A DNA stretch of 64,000 nucleotides, taken from NCBI GenBank assembly GCA_026075535.2, contig AP026540.1, forward strand, positions 1,240,001 through 1,304,000. Reading direction: 5' to 3'. Both the position numbers and the translations under genes were made by a program. The stretch is from Tricholoma matsutake. Lineage: Eukaryota; Basidiomycota; Agaricomycetes; Agaricales; Tricholomataceae. The notes under the pieces were generated by a model. The model did no database searches and had not been told where the DNA came from. It saw only the letters and a list, made by a program, of their open reading frames with translations. Positions 44,567 to 54,644 of this stretch are shown in pieces; the stretch's first letter is position 1, and each line of letters begins with the position of its first letter.

Positions 44567-46090
44567 TTGAATCTAATGAAGAAACACGCTTGTCGCTACC
44601 TCGACATCAACTCTTCCGAACTCTGGGAATTGCTTCCAGAATATCAGCCCAGCACATCATTCAATGAATTTCGAACAGCAGTACACAAACTCTATCCTGG
44701 CTCAGAAGACGATCGCAAGTGGAGCATATCGGACATGGACAAATTAGTGGGAGAACAGCTATGTGTTGGGATATTTGACACGAGTGATCTAGGAATGTAT
44801 TATTGCGCATTCTACAACATTACTCACTTTTTGCAAGCAAAGAATAGGATCTCGGAAGCAGAGCAAAGCAGAGCTTATGTTTGAGGATTCCAACCCGGCT
44901 TATGGACTCAAATTGCTCGACGACTTGAACTCAAATTCCCCGACCATTATCCCAACAATCCGTATCCACTCAACGACATTCATGATGCAGCAAAATTCAT
45001 TCTAGCAGGTTCTAACACATCAAACTCAGTAATACACCAACCGACCTCTTCATCTCACTTGACATCAAACGTTGGAAATACGGGCACCTCATCACCTGGA
45101 ACTATTACAATTAAAACCGAAGATCTAAATGCGATGTTCGAACAATTTGCTAGCACCATCGCTACGCATATCGCAGGTACTAAAAATCCTCACACTAATT
45201 TGGCAGACAGACAGGCACATATCGACGCACTCCTTTGCATATTTTGCAGTTTATCGGGACACTTTATTCCTGACTGTATGGTTTGTCAGTCGTACCTGAA
45301 CGAAGGGAAGTGTAAGCAAAATGTGGAAGGAAAGATCGTACTTCCTAACGGACAATTCACCCCTCGAAGTATCCCTGGCAGATTTATCAAGGAACGCATT
45401 GATGAATGGAGGAAATGCAACCCAGATGCAACCCCAGCAGCCACACTTTTATTCAGCATCACACCATCGGCACCTTCGACTTCGACTAGCTCAACCTTGG
45501 TGGCGATCACTTCAATAACAGAGTCAGATGCCATTTTTACATTGGGATTGGAGACGAAAGGCATTTATCATAATTCGACGTTGACAGCTGATTCCAAAGA
45601 TAGGATAGCAGCTCTCGAGCATGAAATATTTGCACTTCGAAGTGGTCAACCATTTTTGCATCTGAACAAAGAGGTTCGAAATTCGGTTCTGACCACGACA
45701 ACCCCCATCCCTGCATCGTCAATGTCGACTGCTACAGTCCCACCACCCTCGACATCTTCATCGAGAACGATCAACCCTTCAACTTCAACTACCACTCCAA
45801 CATCAACATCAACATCTCCCGCATCGACCACTTCACCATCGACCACCATACCCCCAATGCAAACCTCGGTACACCCATACACGTTGGTCAGGGAGAACGC
45901 CTATCTGCCACCACATGAAAGGAACTTTGCTGGCGCATCGAAGGGTAAGGAAAAAGACGGACCATCGTATGCGACACAGGCACCGGTACAGAACGAGAAA
46001 ATCACACACGATATCTTTGCGCGCTTGATGAAGATGCCGATCATCACACTGACATCCGAAGAACTACTCTCACTTTCACCAGAGGTTTGA
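44567..46090 (+). pseudogene. Gypsy D gag (broken by one TGA)
   Basis: First part 44567-44884: YLDINSSELWELLPEYQPST, a gag-like helical domain. TGA at 44882-44884 (RAYV*GFQPG) replaces an Arg codon, and the frame shifts into the long second part (45059-46090) after GLWTQIARRLELKFPDHYPN. The second part holds the knuckle CIFCSLSGHFIPDC, then LPNGQFTPRSIPGRFIKERI, a Ser/Thr-rich linker and a C-terminal FARLMKMPIITLTSEELLSL. The knuckle plus PRSIPG..ERIDEW pattern is characteristic of a large basidiomycete Gypsy lineage. Confidence 0.85.
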
Positions 46091-46204
46091 ACAAAATGGA
46101 GAGAACAGGTCACACCAAAACGAGTCCCACAATCCAGAAACAATGCAATGAACATGTTTAGTCCTGACGCGATCATCGTGCCTGACCCATATGAGACCTA
46201 TATT

Positions 46205-46700
46205 ACCAGTCTCTGACCCAGTGAAATCCCTCAGCCTTTCGTCGTTGCTAAAGAAACTTCATCGATTAGATCAGTTATTATGGATGTCCATCGGAACAAC
46301 CAGGTAGAAAGTGTCGTCGATCCCAGTTCCTCGATCATATTGATGGCCAAAGATGTTTGGCATGAACTCGGTCTAGCATACGACTCCTTGATTAGGCTTC
46401 CGATGCAGTCTGCTAATGGGACTGTAGACAAAACACTCGGTTTAGCATGCAACGTACCCTGCGATCTCAGTGGAATCACCCTATACATGCAGATACATAT
46501 TATTCGGGACCCAGCTTATGATATTCTACTCGGACGACCTTTCGACGTCTTAACAGAAAGCGTTATTAGAAACTATCGGAACAAAGCACAAACCATCAGG
46601 ATATGCAATCCTAACTCAACTCGGACTGCTACAATTCCCTCGATACCTTGATCGCACCGTCGTCAAAAAGTAGTTTGAGAGGATTTTCAGCGTTAGAGAA
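46205..46700 (+). pseudogene. Gypsy D aspartic protease domain
   Basis: Frame 46280-46651: VESVVDPSSSIILMAKDVWH at the active-site position (DPG/DSG expected, DPS seen), LMQSANG-type strand, VHI-like strand and AYDILLGRPFDVLTESVIRN, the second signature. The family protease processes Gag-Pol; the Gly of the catalytic triad is replaced by Ser, so this copy is likely inactive. Confidence 0.82.
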
Positions 46701-47985
46701 TGAAATTTCGGAACAGTGCGCTTTTATCATCTCATTCGACTCTTCTAACTCCTCTATATTTATCGAGCGCACTGCAAATATCCCCGAAATCGACTCCTCC
46801 AAAGAATTATCCATGACGCTTTCTGACTTATATTTATCTGCATGCGACGAGTTCCATGTTCTTCGAAACGCCTCAATGGTGTTTATACCTATGCGACCTT
46901 CTTCATCGTCAGTTTCCCCTTCCTCAGTTATTTCTGACAATCCACAGTCTAGTTATTTATCAGCGAAGAAAAAGTATAACCCAGTCGCACAGAAGGTCCG
47001 TCCAATCGTGGCCAGACTACCAGATCATTTTAGAATTATTTGACGCATCGAGGGCGATCCCCTCAAAGACATGCCTCCACTAAATCCCCACCCTCCAATA
47101 TTCAAACCAACTCCTCGATATAACCTCGAACGCAAAAACATCATCAATCAAAATCATCCAGGCGATTTCTTATGGCCTCAAGAATGAGACCTCATGCATG
47201 ACTTCATTCAAAACCAGCAAGCAGGGTTCACATGGACTGAAAATGAACGAGGAAGGTTTCGACCCAATTTCTTCACCCCTATCAAGTTCCCAGTCGTCCC
47301 TCATACCCCTTGGGTCAAATGCAATATCCCCATACTGCCCAGTTTGTATGAACAGATTTGCGAGATGCTGAAAAAGAAGATTGAAGCAGGAGTCTACAAG
47401 TCGTCAAACTCATCATACCGATTGCGATGGTTTTGCATTGTGAAGAAAGACACAAAATCACTCCAAATAGTCCACAGCCTCGAGCTGTTAAACCAAGTTA
47501 CGATTCAGCACTCAGGTGTTGTCCCGATCCCCGAGCATTTAGCCGAACAGTTTGGAGGACGTGCTTGTGGTGGAATGTTGGATTTATATGTTGCATTCAA
47601 TGCAAGGCTCGTATCTGAATCCTCTCGAGATCTAACAACTTTCCAGACCCCATTTGGCGCACTTTGCATCGTCACCCTACTGATGGGTTGGACAAACTCG
47701 GTTCCGATCCTACACGACGATGTAACTTTCATCCTACAACCCGAGGTCCCTCACATCATGATCCCTTATATCAACGACACACCAGTGAAGGGTCCGAAAT
47801 TGGAATATCGAACAATCGGTGGGTCTTATGAAATGATTGTCAACAACTCAGGCATTCGACGATTTGTGTGGGAGCATTTTGAGAACCTAAATTGCATTGT
47901 CCAGCACATGAAGTATTGTGGTGGGACATTCTCTGGACCGAAATTATTTGCTTGTGTCCCCGAGATAATCATTTTAGGTCATTGA
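46701..47985 (+). pseudogene. Gypsy D reverse transcriptase
   Basis: The linker YNPVAQKVRPIVARLPDHFR is stopped by TGA 47041-47043, and a second TGA lies at 47185-47187 (PQE*DLMHD). RT core: ERGRFRPNFFTPIKFPVVPH, KKKIEAGVYKSSNSSYRLRW, VHSLELLNQVTIQHSGVVPI, GGMLDLYVAFNARL, TTFQTPFGALCIVTLLMGWT, HDDVTFILQPEVPH. The catalytic motif is Y-I-N-D instead of Y-I-D-D (Asn codon AAC 47773-47775; GAC to AAC in a CG context). It ends at TGA 47983-47985 (LGH*C). All three TGAs are Arg positions in the family. Confidence 0.9.
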
Positions 47986-48660
47986 TGCAATATTCAAGGC
48001 CAAATGGCTGACCCGACACGTATCGATAAGATCCAGAAATGGGGTCCGTGTTGTATGCTCACAGAAGCTAAGGCGTTCTTAGGAACGATTGGAGTTTGTC
48101 AAATTTTCATCCAGAGTTTCGCACACCAAGCAGCTGTGCTAATCAATCTTACTCGAAAGATGTGCCCTTCGAATTCGGCCCATCTCAGGTAGCAGCACAA
48201 GAAGATCTCAAGCATGCGCTCCTAAACTCGCCAGCAATTCGAGCCATCGACTATACCTCGAATGCCCCAGTAATCCTCGCAGTCGACACATCGAGCATCG
48301 CCATCGGCTATTTCCTAACGCAATGCGACCGCGATAACCCTCGAAAGCGATACTACAGTCGATTCAGCTCGATCATGCTCAACGATTGCGAATCCCAGTT
48401 TTCACAACTGAAACTCGAACTTTATGGTCTATATCGAGCCCTTGGGGCCCTTCGTTTATACTTGATAGGGGTACAAAACCTTATCGTCGAGGTCAATGCG
48501 AGGTATATCAAAGGCATGCTCTCAAATCCTGATATCGCGCCTAGCGCTAGCATAAACCGATGGATAGTTTCCATTCTAATGTTCCACTTCACGCTAGTTC
48601 ATGTTGTAGGTATGCACCATCGGCTGGACAGCCTTTCACGACGTCCTCGACAAACCGAAG
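47986..48660 (+). pseudogene. Gypsy D RNase H and connection domain
   Basis: KIQKWGPCCMLTEAKAFLGT runs in one frame. After a one-base loss near 48160 the frame becomes DVPFEFGPSQVAAQEDLKHA, then VILAVDTSSIAIGYFLTQCD (RNase H start), SQFSQLKLELYGLYRALGAL, LIVEVNARYIKGMLSNPDIA, FHFTLVHVVGMHHRLDSLSR. Acidic RNase H residues are largely present (D, E), one Asp reads Asn (VEVNARY). The domain degrades the RNA strand during reverse transcription. Confidence 0.87.
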
Positions 48661-50212
48661 ATGACAATGTCGAAGTAGAAGAAGAATTCAGTGACTGGAT
48701 CGACAAACTACACAGTTTCGTTCACCAAATCAACCCAATCTCGATTCGACCTTTCCCCTCTCACATGACTTATCCCACTTTCGTCCAAGCTTCGGATTTC
48801 AGTAGGGGGGAGGACGTTTCATATGAAGACATACCTAGATCGGACAAATCAGAGAAAGAAGACAAACGACTACTGCTCGTTCATCGATGGTTAGACGATA
48901 TGGTGCAACCCCCACATCTATCAGACACAGAGTATGGAGTATGCTACCTTTGTGCGATATTGCACCGAGTTCTTCATAGATTCCAGCAAACTATGGCGAA
49001 AAGATTGTCACGGCGAACACAAGATCATCACGGTGAACACAAGATCATCACGGCAAACACAAGATCATCACAGCGAACACAAGATCATCACGGCGAACAC
49101 AAGATCATTGCAATTCCAGAGCATCGCATCGATATTATCCAGTCATCACATGACCATATCGGCCACAAAATGATCTTCGCCATGAAGTCTCACGTCGCAC
49201 TACGATTCTGGTGGCCCAACCTGAAAGCCAATATTGCATGGTACATCCAAATGTGCCACTACTGTCAGTTGCAACAAACTCAAAATCTTCTTATTCCACC
49301 AATCGTCGCCACACCTGCTCCTCTATTTGGAAAAGTCTACATCAACACAATGCACATGCCGCCTTCCAGTGGATATTGCTATATAGTACAAGGTCAATGT
49401 TCAATATCATACTGATCAGAGTTCAGGATGCTTCGCAACAAAACAGCAAAGACCATCGGCAATTGGATCTTTGAAGAAATCATTTGTCGTTGGGGCTCGC
49501 TTTATGAGATCATTACTGACAACGGCGCAGCATTTCTTTCTGCTCTCGAGTATTTGTCAAAGCAATATCTCATCAATCACATTCGGATAAGTGGGTACAA
49601 TTCTTGTGCCAATGGTCTCGTCGAACGAGCCCACTTCGATGTACGACAATCACTCTACAAGGCCGTCAATGGCAATCAAACTCAATGGTCAATTGGGACC
49701 TACTCGGTCTTTTGGGCAGAATGGGTAACAGTTTGAAAACGAATGGGCTGTTTGCCCTATTTTGCGATCACAGGTTCTCATCCACTCATCCCTCTTGACA
49801 TATCAGAAGCGACATATCTACAACCACCACCCAATTTGATACTCTCCTCCACTGATCTCATCGCCCGACACACTATCGCACTACAGAAACGGTCGACTGA
49901 TCTTGAAGTACTCTACTCTAGAGTCTACACCACTCAACGAGAAGCTGCAAAATGCTTCGAAGAAGTTCACAAGTGAACGATTTGAGACTACAATTTCGAA
50001 AAAGGTGACCTTGTACTCATGCGAAACACACAGATCAAAAAAGCTCTTAATCGAAAAATGCGAGCTCGATATCTGGGCCCACTCATAGTCATCGCATGAA
50101 ACTATGGTGGCACTTATATTCTTTGCGAGCTCGACGGATCAGTTCTTCATCAACCAGTAGCAGCTTTCCAAATTCTACCCTATCTAGCATGGAAATTGAT
50201 TCCCCTTCCTCC
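48661..50212 (+). pseudogene. Gypsy D spacer and integrase
   Basis: Zinc domain HDHIGHKMIFAMKSHVALRF..CHYC; then FGKVYINTMHMPPSSGYCYI (first catalytic Asp reads Asn, INTMH), IITDNGAAFLSALEYLSKQY (second Asp), GYNSCANGLVERAHFDVRQS (Glu). The C-terminal part has GDLVLMRNTQIKKALNRKMR and YLGPLIVIA*NYGGTYILCE. Stops: 49413-49415, 49734-49736 (VTV*KRMG), 49974-49976, 49983-49985, 50097-50099; most are Arg in the family. Upstream, a 7-bp duplication near 48934 and the 20-bp array together shift and restore the frame. Confidence 0.87.
49010..49109 (+). repeat. Five-unit 20-bp tandem repeat inside Gypsy D pol
   Basis: CACGGCGAACACAAGATCAT is repeated five times. Units 2-4 each differ by single CG-to-TG or CG-to-CA changes. 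Because 20 is not a multiple of 3, the array rotates the reading frame. Relatives would need only one unit here (HGEHKII). Confidence 0.95.
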
Positions 50213-50631
50213 AAACCAATGATCGTCAGCTCGAACAACTTTGAACAACATCGGACGTCAATGGAGACATCAATGAGGGCATTCCTGACCTTGACAAAGA
50301 TGAATAAACCATTTTTCTTTTCTTTTTCTACTTGCGATATTGAAACAAACTCTCGATTTTATAACAGTGTACTATTACAAGTTGCGATATTGTTTGAAAC
50401 GTGTTCGTGCAAGCTCGACAGGGTTTTTTGGCTATGAAGGAGTTCTGAGCCTTTCCCCTATGTCTCGTTTTGATGAATTGTCTGTCTTACTTTCTTTTTT
50501 CTCTCTTTCCTATGTTTCTTTGCATATATCTTACATTTCCTGGCTTCGATCGCACACAATATTTCTCATTTCAACCTTATCTTGCTCAGACACACGAAAA
50601 ACGATAAAATTAAAATGATAAAAACAGAATT

Positions 50632-52015
50632 CTACTGGGATTCCTCCCACTTCCTCTCCAACACCTCTATTTCCTCCATCAACACTTCCACTTCCAACTT
50701 CTTGTGCACCAGCACTTCCGCGAGATATCGACGACGGAGTCTTGCTGCATCCGACTGTGTCATTTCATCCTCCACCGCCATCGATGCTTCCTTGACCATA
50801 CCCACAACCTCTGGTTCGACTTCTTGTGCTTTCCCTTTCCCCTTTCCCTTCCCCTTCTCCTTCTCAGCCGTCTTTGGCTTTGCCTTCACCATTCATTTCG
50901 GGCACTCATCAACTTTTGAGGGCCTGGCCTCCGCGTTTTGGATGGGCTGGATAGCCCAGATGCGTATCGCTAAGTAATCATACAGATTAGCAATTGTATC
51001 GGTTATGTAGAAGAATCACTTACTACATCTGGGAGTCAACAACTGCATCGACTCCGCATTATCCTTTGTAGCTCGCTTGGAGCTCGCCTTCTTCCTCAAC
51101 TCACCTCGTTGGAGTCCTCGCCTCGACACTCCCTCCCAGTAGCACCCCTGTAGCCCTTGAGTGCATCGCTTGCACTTTGGGGCGCCCTCCTCGACAATGC
51201 ACTCCTGAGTCGTCCTTAGTCCAGCACATTGATCACACTAAAGCAATATCAAAGGCGTGATTAGCCTGAACGATATCAAAAGAAAATGATGACTTACCAG
51301 CCTATGGAAGGTGATCAGCTCACCTTCCTCTACGTGCACCCACTTTGTGACCGCAGGCTCCTCATCCAGTTCATCCTCACCTTCCTCCTCGTCGTCCATC
51401 TCGTCTGCCTTCCTCTTCTTGACGATCTGCTCGACGTCCAGTAGGTCATCCACCAGATGCGCTGCTTCGTCCGTGGCCTCGTCCTGATTGATCAAGAGGC
51501 ACATCAGCTCGAGTGCAGCTGTATGATCGTGAATTCATCCTTTGACACGCTTTTTGCTCGGACTTCAGCCAAAAATGCTCGATGCACCTTGACCAGTGCC
51601 TCCCATCGCTCCTCAATCCTCTTCGCTTTGGCCTTGATGGCCACCTGCCGAGCCTCTCTCTCCTCCTCTCTCTTCCTCTCTTTCTCGACCTTGCTCGAAT
51701 ACTCTTCAAAAAGATACTTCCCACCCCAGGAAACCCAATCCTCACAAGCAAAAGGTGCGAAGAGGCCGATCACCTCATCCAACGTAGCCTGCACACAGTC
51801 GTCACATGCCTCATCGAACGATCTGATAACATCGTCGTATTCAGCCTATCAACGAGGTTAGGAAGCAGATAAACAAAGAAAATGAAAAGACATACCATTT
51901 TCTCACAAAAAGCATGACCCCACACCTCGAAGTTGAGTTCTTCGGCTTTGCCAGCCTTGGGCATCAATTTCGCTTGGTCGAGGATGGGAAGAGCAAGTTT
52001 GGCGAGGATGGACAT
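50632..52015 (-). pseudogene. Antisense spliced gene inside Gypsy D: coiled coil plus zinc-binding cluster
   Basis: On minus: exon 1 52015-51896 (40 codons, MSILAKLALPILDQAKLMPK); intron 51895-51846 (GTATGT..GATAG); exon 2 51845-51298 (VIGLFAPFACEDWVSWGGKY, then a Glu/Arg-rich coiled coil, then acidic DEEEGEDELDEEP) with one frameshift near 51504; intron 51297-51238 (60 nt, GTAAGT..TTTAG); exon 3 51237-51024 (CDQCAGLRTTQECIVEEGAP, KCKRCTQGLQGCYWEGVS); intron 51023-50970 (54 nt, GTAAGT..CTTAG); exon 4 50969-50632 with TGA 50895-50893 at a CGA site, then a Lys/Gly and coiled-coil tail. All three junctions keep phase. The C-x2-C..C..C-x2-C..C pattern suggests a zinc-binding regulator. No family name can be given. 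Confidence 0.78.
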
Positions 52016-52163
52016 GTTGTCGAGGAGGTGGAGGGAAAAGATCAAATGGAAAGAGAAAAGTTCAAACCATGACGCGTCTTAAATCAACAATCAACAATGT
52101 CACATGACCTGGTTGTTTCGGCTCGACTGACCAGGACGGTCAGAAATTCAGTAAGGGGGAGGA
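52016..52163 (+). other. Gypsy D 3' internal end with polypurine tract
   Basis: AAGGGGGAGGA (52153-52163) directly precedes the 3' LTR start TGATAGG and fits a polypurine tract. The stretch 52016-52150 is also the likely promoter side of the antisense gene, whose start codon is at 52015-52013. Confidence 0.75.
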
Positions 52164-53349
52164 TGATAGGTCGTCTCCTCGGCTCAAGGACTGATTCACC
52201 ACTTTAGCATCATTCTAATCACATCGGCTAACTCCTACAACGTCCCAGACGCAGTGCGACCCACTCTATCGATCACAATATCATATTGACTGCATCAAAA
52301 CATCACCAGCAACATTGATCATATCAAAAACCCACATCACACAACCTTAGGACTACCCCGAAAGTCACTAAGATTCCCCTACATGACCATCGAACATCCC
52401 CAACCAACTTTGAACAAGCCGCAACCGCGATCGACCATTGTCGACCATCATCAAGCGTCATTGATCGATATCGAGAAACTATGAGCGACATCGGGTGCCG
52501 CCTTCGTTATCTAAATGGTGGAGGACCATGCACTAGGACGTATTCCAACTTGTGCTCAAACCTGCTGATCATAGGTCAGCCTCGTTCCAAGTCCCTATTG
52601 CGCACAGAACCTGCTGGATGCATTATTGCGAGACTTAGCACAGTTTATACACAAAGGACAGTCTCTTTTAGTTCTTTCCCTTTATTACTCTTTCATCATA
52701 TGATATATATATCTTTCTTGTTCGGATTCCAGTCTCCTTTATGTCCTTGTGCCTTAACTCATATCTTTTGCCTCATGTTCTACACATGTTTCTCATTCCA
52801 TTTTAGGAAGTTTCTTTAAAACATATAAAACTCTGTAGTATCTACTGGGAAAAAAAGAAAAATCGTCTTCACATATCGTCTCATATACAGTTCTAAGCAT
52901 CTGATCAACTTTCTAAAAACAATCTAAGTCTCTGTGGGTTTTCTCGATTGATGAGAAACCTCTGTGATAGTCGCGTCCTCAATCCTCCCTCAATCCTCTC
53001 ATCATTAGTTCTAGCAACCCTTCCAACACTTTATAGCCGTTTGCCGCACCCTTCGTATACCATCGACCTATCGAAAGGTCCCCAGAATTCACATATCGAC
53101 CATCAATGATAAACTCGTTCGCTGTCAATCTCGTCGATCACCCTCAATATTGATTGATACTTGGTCGGACCATGCCAAACACCTTCGTCTCTCATAACAC
53201 TACCTTCACGACTAGTACCAACTGGTCATCTTTCCATCAGTTGGGCCATGAACATTTGGAATGACTCACAACCTTCCTCTGACTCGTCACAAATATCATT
53301 GATTGCCTCATCGAGAGTTTAGGTGGTTTTCCCGGGTTGAGTATCATCA
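52164..53349 (+). repeat. 3' LTR of Gypsy D
   Basis: Starts TGATAGGTCGTCTCC, ends TATCATCA, about 1186 bp, aligned with 43045-44226. Contains a long run of CGATC/TCGA words with polymorphism between the LTRs. Confidence 0.94.
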
Positions 53350-53353
53350 GCGT

Positions 53354-54231
53354 CACTGAGTGTGATTTACTACCTAGAAATACTTTGTATCTTGCTTCAT
53401 GTGCTGGCAGTTCCAGTTTTCCTCAATAAAACCTTGGTAGAAAAGATAACACATGACTAAAATATACCATATATGGAAGGAGGGGGGAGGGGGGTCTCGA
53501 GAGTCCCAAAAAAAAAAATACCAACATCATATGAAAAATTCCTGTCCTGACACCCCCTTGGTTCTACGACAACATAACATTGGTGTTAGAATTGTAGCAA
53601 GTATATTAAAGTCCATAACGTCTCATATTTATGACTTTTGGATGGATTTCTATTGTTATATTGACATTCATTACCAGTTTCTCAAATCCCCTCCCCAAGC
53701 ACCAGCCCAAGCCTGAGCCATGCCAAGCCAAGCCTCCTGGCTCACAATATATCAAAGCCCGAGCCAACTCAAGCTGAGCCAGGCCCTGCACATGTCACAT
53801 CACTACCCATACCCGCCATGACCCACAGGTTGGTGGGTACAGGTACAGGTAGACCCAAAAGTACCCATGGGTTACCCATGCAGATCCCTAAGTAAGAGGG
53901 TCTTAGCAGCAGCACATCCAATGATGCTGACAAGGATGGCAAAGCTCACATCAACATATGGGAATCATGAGTGGTGGAAGGGCTGAGGAGCTGTTCGTTC
54001 AAGTTATAGAGACGAGAAAGAGGGTCCTCAGAGGAGAAAATGATACATGATATGCAAAGATCTCCTTCAAACCTTGACTCACTCTGTCTTATGAGGAACT
54101 CGACCTGAACTTGGAAAGTTCTGTCTAGAAAGCAACAAGTATTCTCCAGCAGTGTGACCGCAGACACAAGATATCCAAGGCACAAAGGTTGAAAACAAAG
54201 TGGCTACAATCTGCCTCTGGGAGACTACCAG
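53354..54231. other. Right parts of L and K, then non-coding flank
   Basis: 53354-53560 is the right portion of L. 53690-53805 is the right arm of K (GAGCC/AAGCC words). 53814-54223 has no gene, apart from GTACCCATGGGTTACCCATG-like words near 53870. Confidence 0.6.
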
Positions 54232-54644
54232 TAGTGTTTAAAGGTCTGGTTCAGTCCGGTTTTTTTGCCCCATTTGGACAAACTGCAACCACAACTGGTT
54301 GCCTATTATGGTAAGACCCTAAAAAACCGGACTGAACTGCAAAAAACCAGTCCAAACCAGTTCAAACCAGTTCAAACTGCAGTTTGGTCATAACCAGTTT
54401 GAACTGACTAAAACTGGTCTTCTCATAGAATTTAGTATGTAAAACCAGTTGTAAACTATAGTATAGAGTGTATAGTAGTTGACCATAAAGGTTTTATGGT
54501 GATGATAATCCTCTACATCTCAAAAAACACAACTACAAGATGTCATGCAAGTTAGATTTTGCAGTAACATATTGTTTTGGCCATAGCACATGCAATTCTG
54601 GACCAACCCAAACAAAACCCACAAAAAGGCTTCGGATGGTATAA

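Larger units (their letters stand above)
43045..53349 (+). mobile_element. Gypsy D: 10.3-kb Ty3/Gypsy retrotransposon with antisense gene
   Basis: LTRs of about 1182 and 1186 bp (43045-44226, 52164-53349), with TGATAG..TATCATCA ends. A probable primer-binding site lies just inside the 5' LTR. The coding order is gag, protease, RT, RNase H, integrase. An antisense spliced gene follows, then a polypurine tract before the 3' LTR. Flanking 4-mers are GCAT (43041-43044) and GCGT (53350-53353), which differ by one CG-to-CA change and fit the 4-bp duplication of the solo LTR. At least nine TGA codons lie at family Arg positions, with several frameshifts. CpG is still frequent, so the copy is relatively young. 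Confidence 0.94.
42276..53560. mobile_element. L: hAT-like element enclosing Gypsy D
   Basis: Left end CAAGGGGGTGTCGAGATGGG at 42276; right end CTGTCCTGACACCCCCTTG at 53560, inverted to each other. Flanks are GTTCTATG (42268-42275) and GTTCTACG (53561-53568), an 8-bp duplication with one change that fits CG to TG. Without Gypsy D the element is about 976 bp. The interior has a Cys-rich fragment near 42940-43030 (WICPSC), too short to classify. CAAGGG ends and 8-bp duplications point to hAT. Confidence 0.75.
39383..53805. mobile_element. K: hAT-type element (or composite of two copies) enclosing L and Gypsy D
   Basis: Left end TAGTGATGTGCAAGGCTTGG at 39383; right end GCACATGTCACATCACTA at 53805. 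Flanks are a perfect 8-bp duplication CCCATACC (39375-39382, 53806-53813). Two further internal ends of the same type occur: a right end at 40426 (GGCCCTGTACATCACTA) and a left end at 41480 (TAGTGATGTGCAGGGG), whose flanks do not match each other or the outer ones. The arms are rich in AGCCC/GGGCT words. The outer duplication suggests that two copies and the DNA between them moved as one unit; deletion after two insertions is the alternative. Confidence 0.65.

Noticed and set aside
45537..46176. Minus-strand frames opposite Gypsy D gag
   Set aside because: Shadows of the Ser/Thr-rich gag linker; no splice sites, unlike the antisense gene at 50632-52015.
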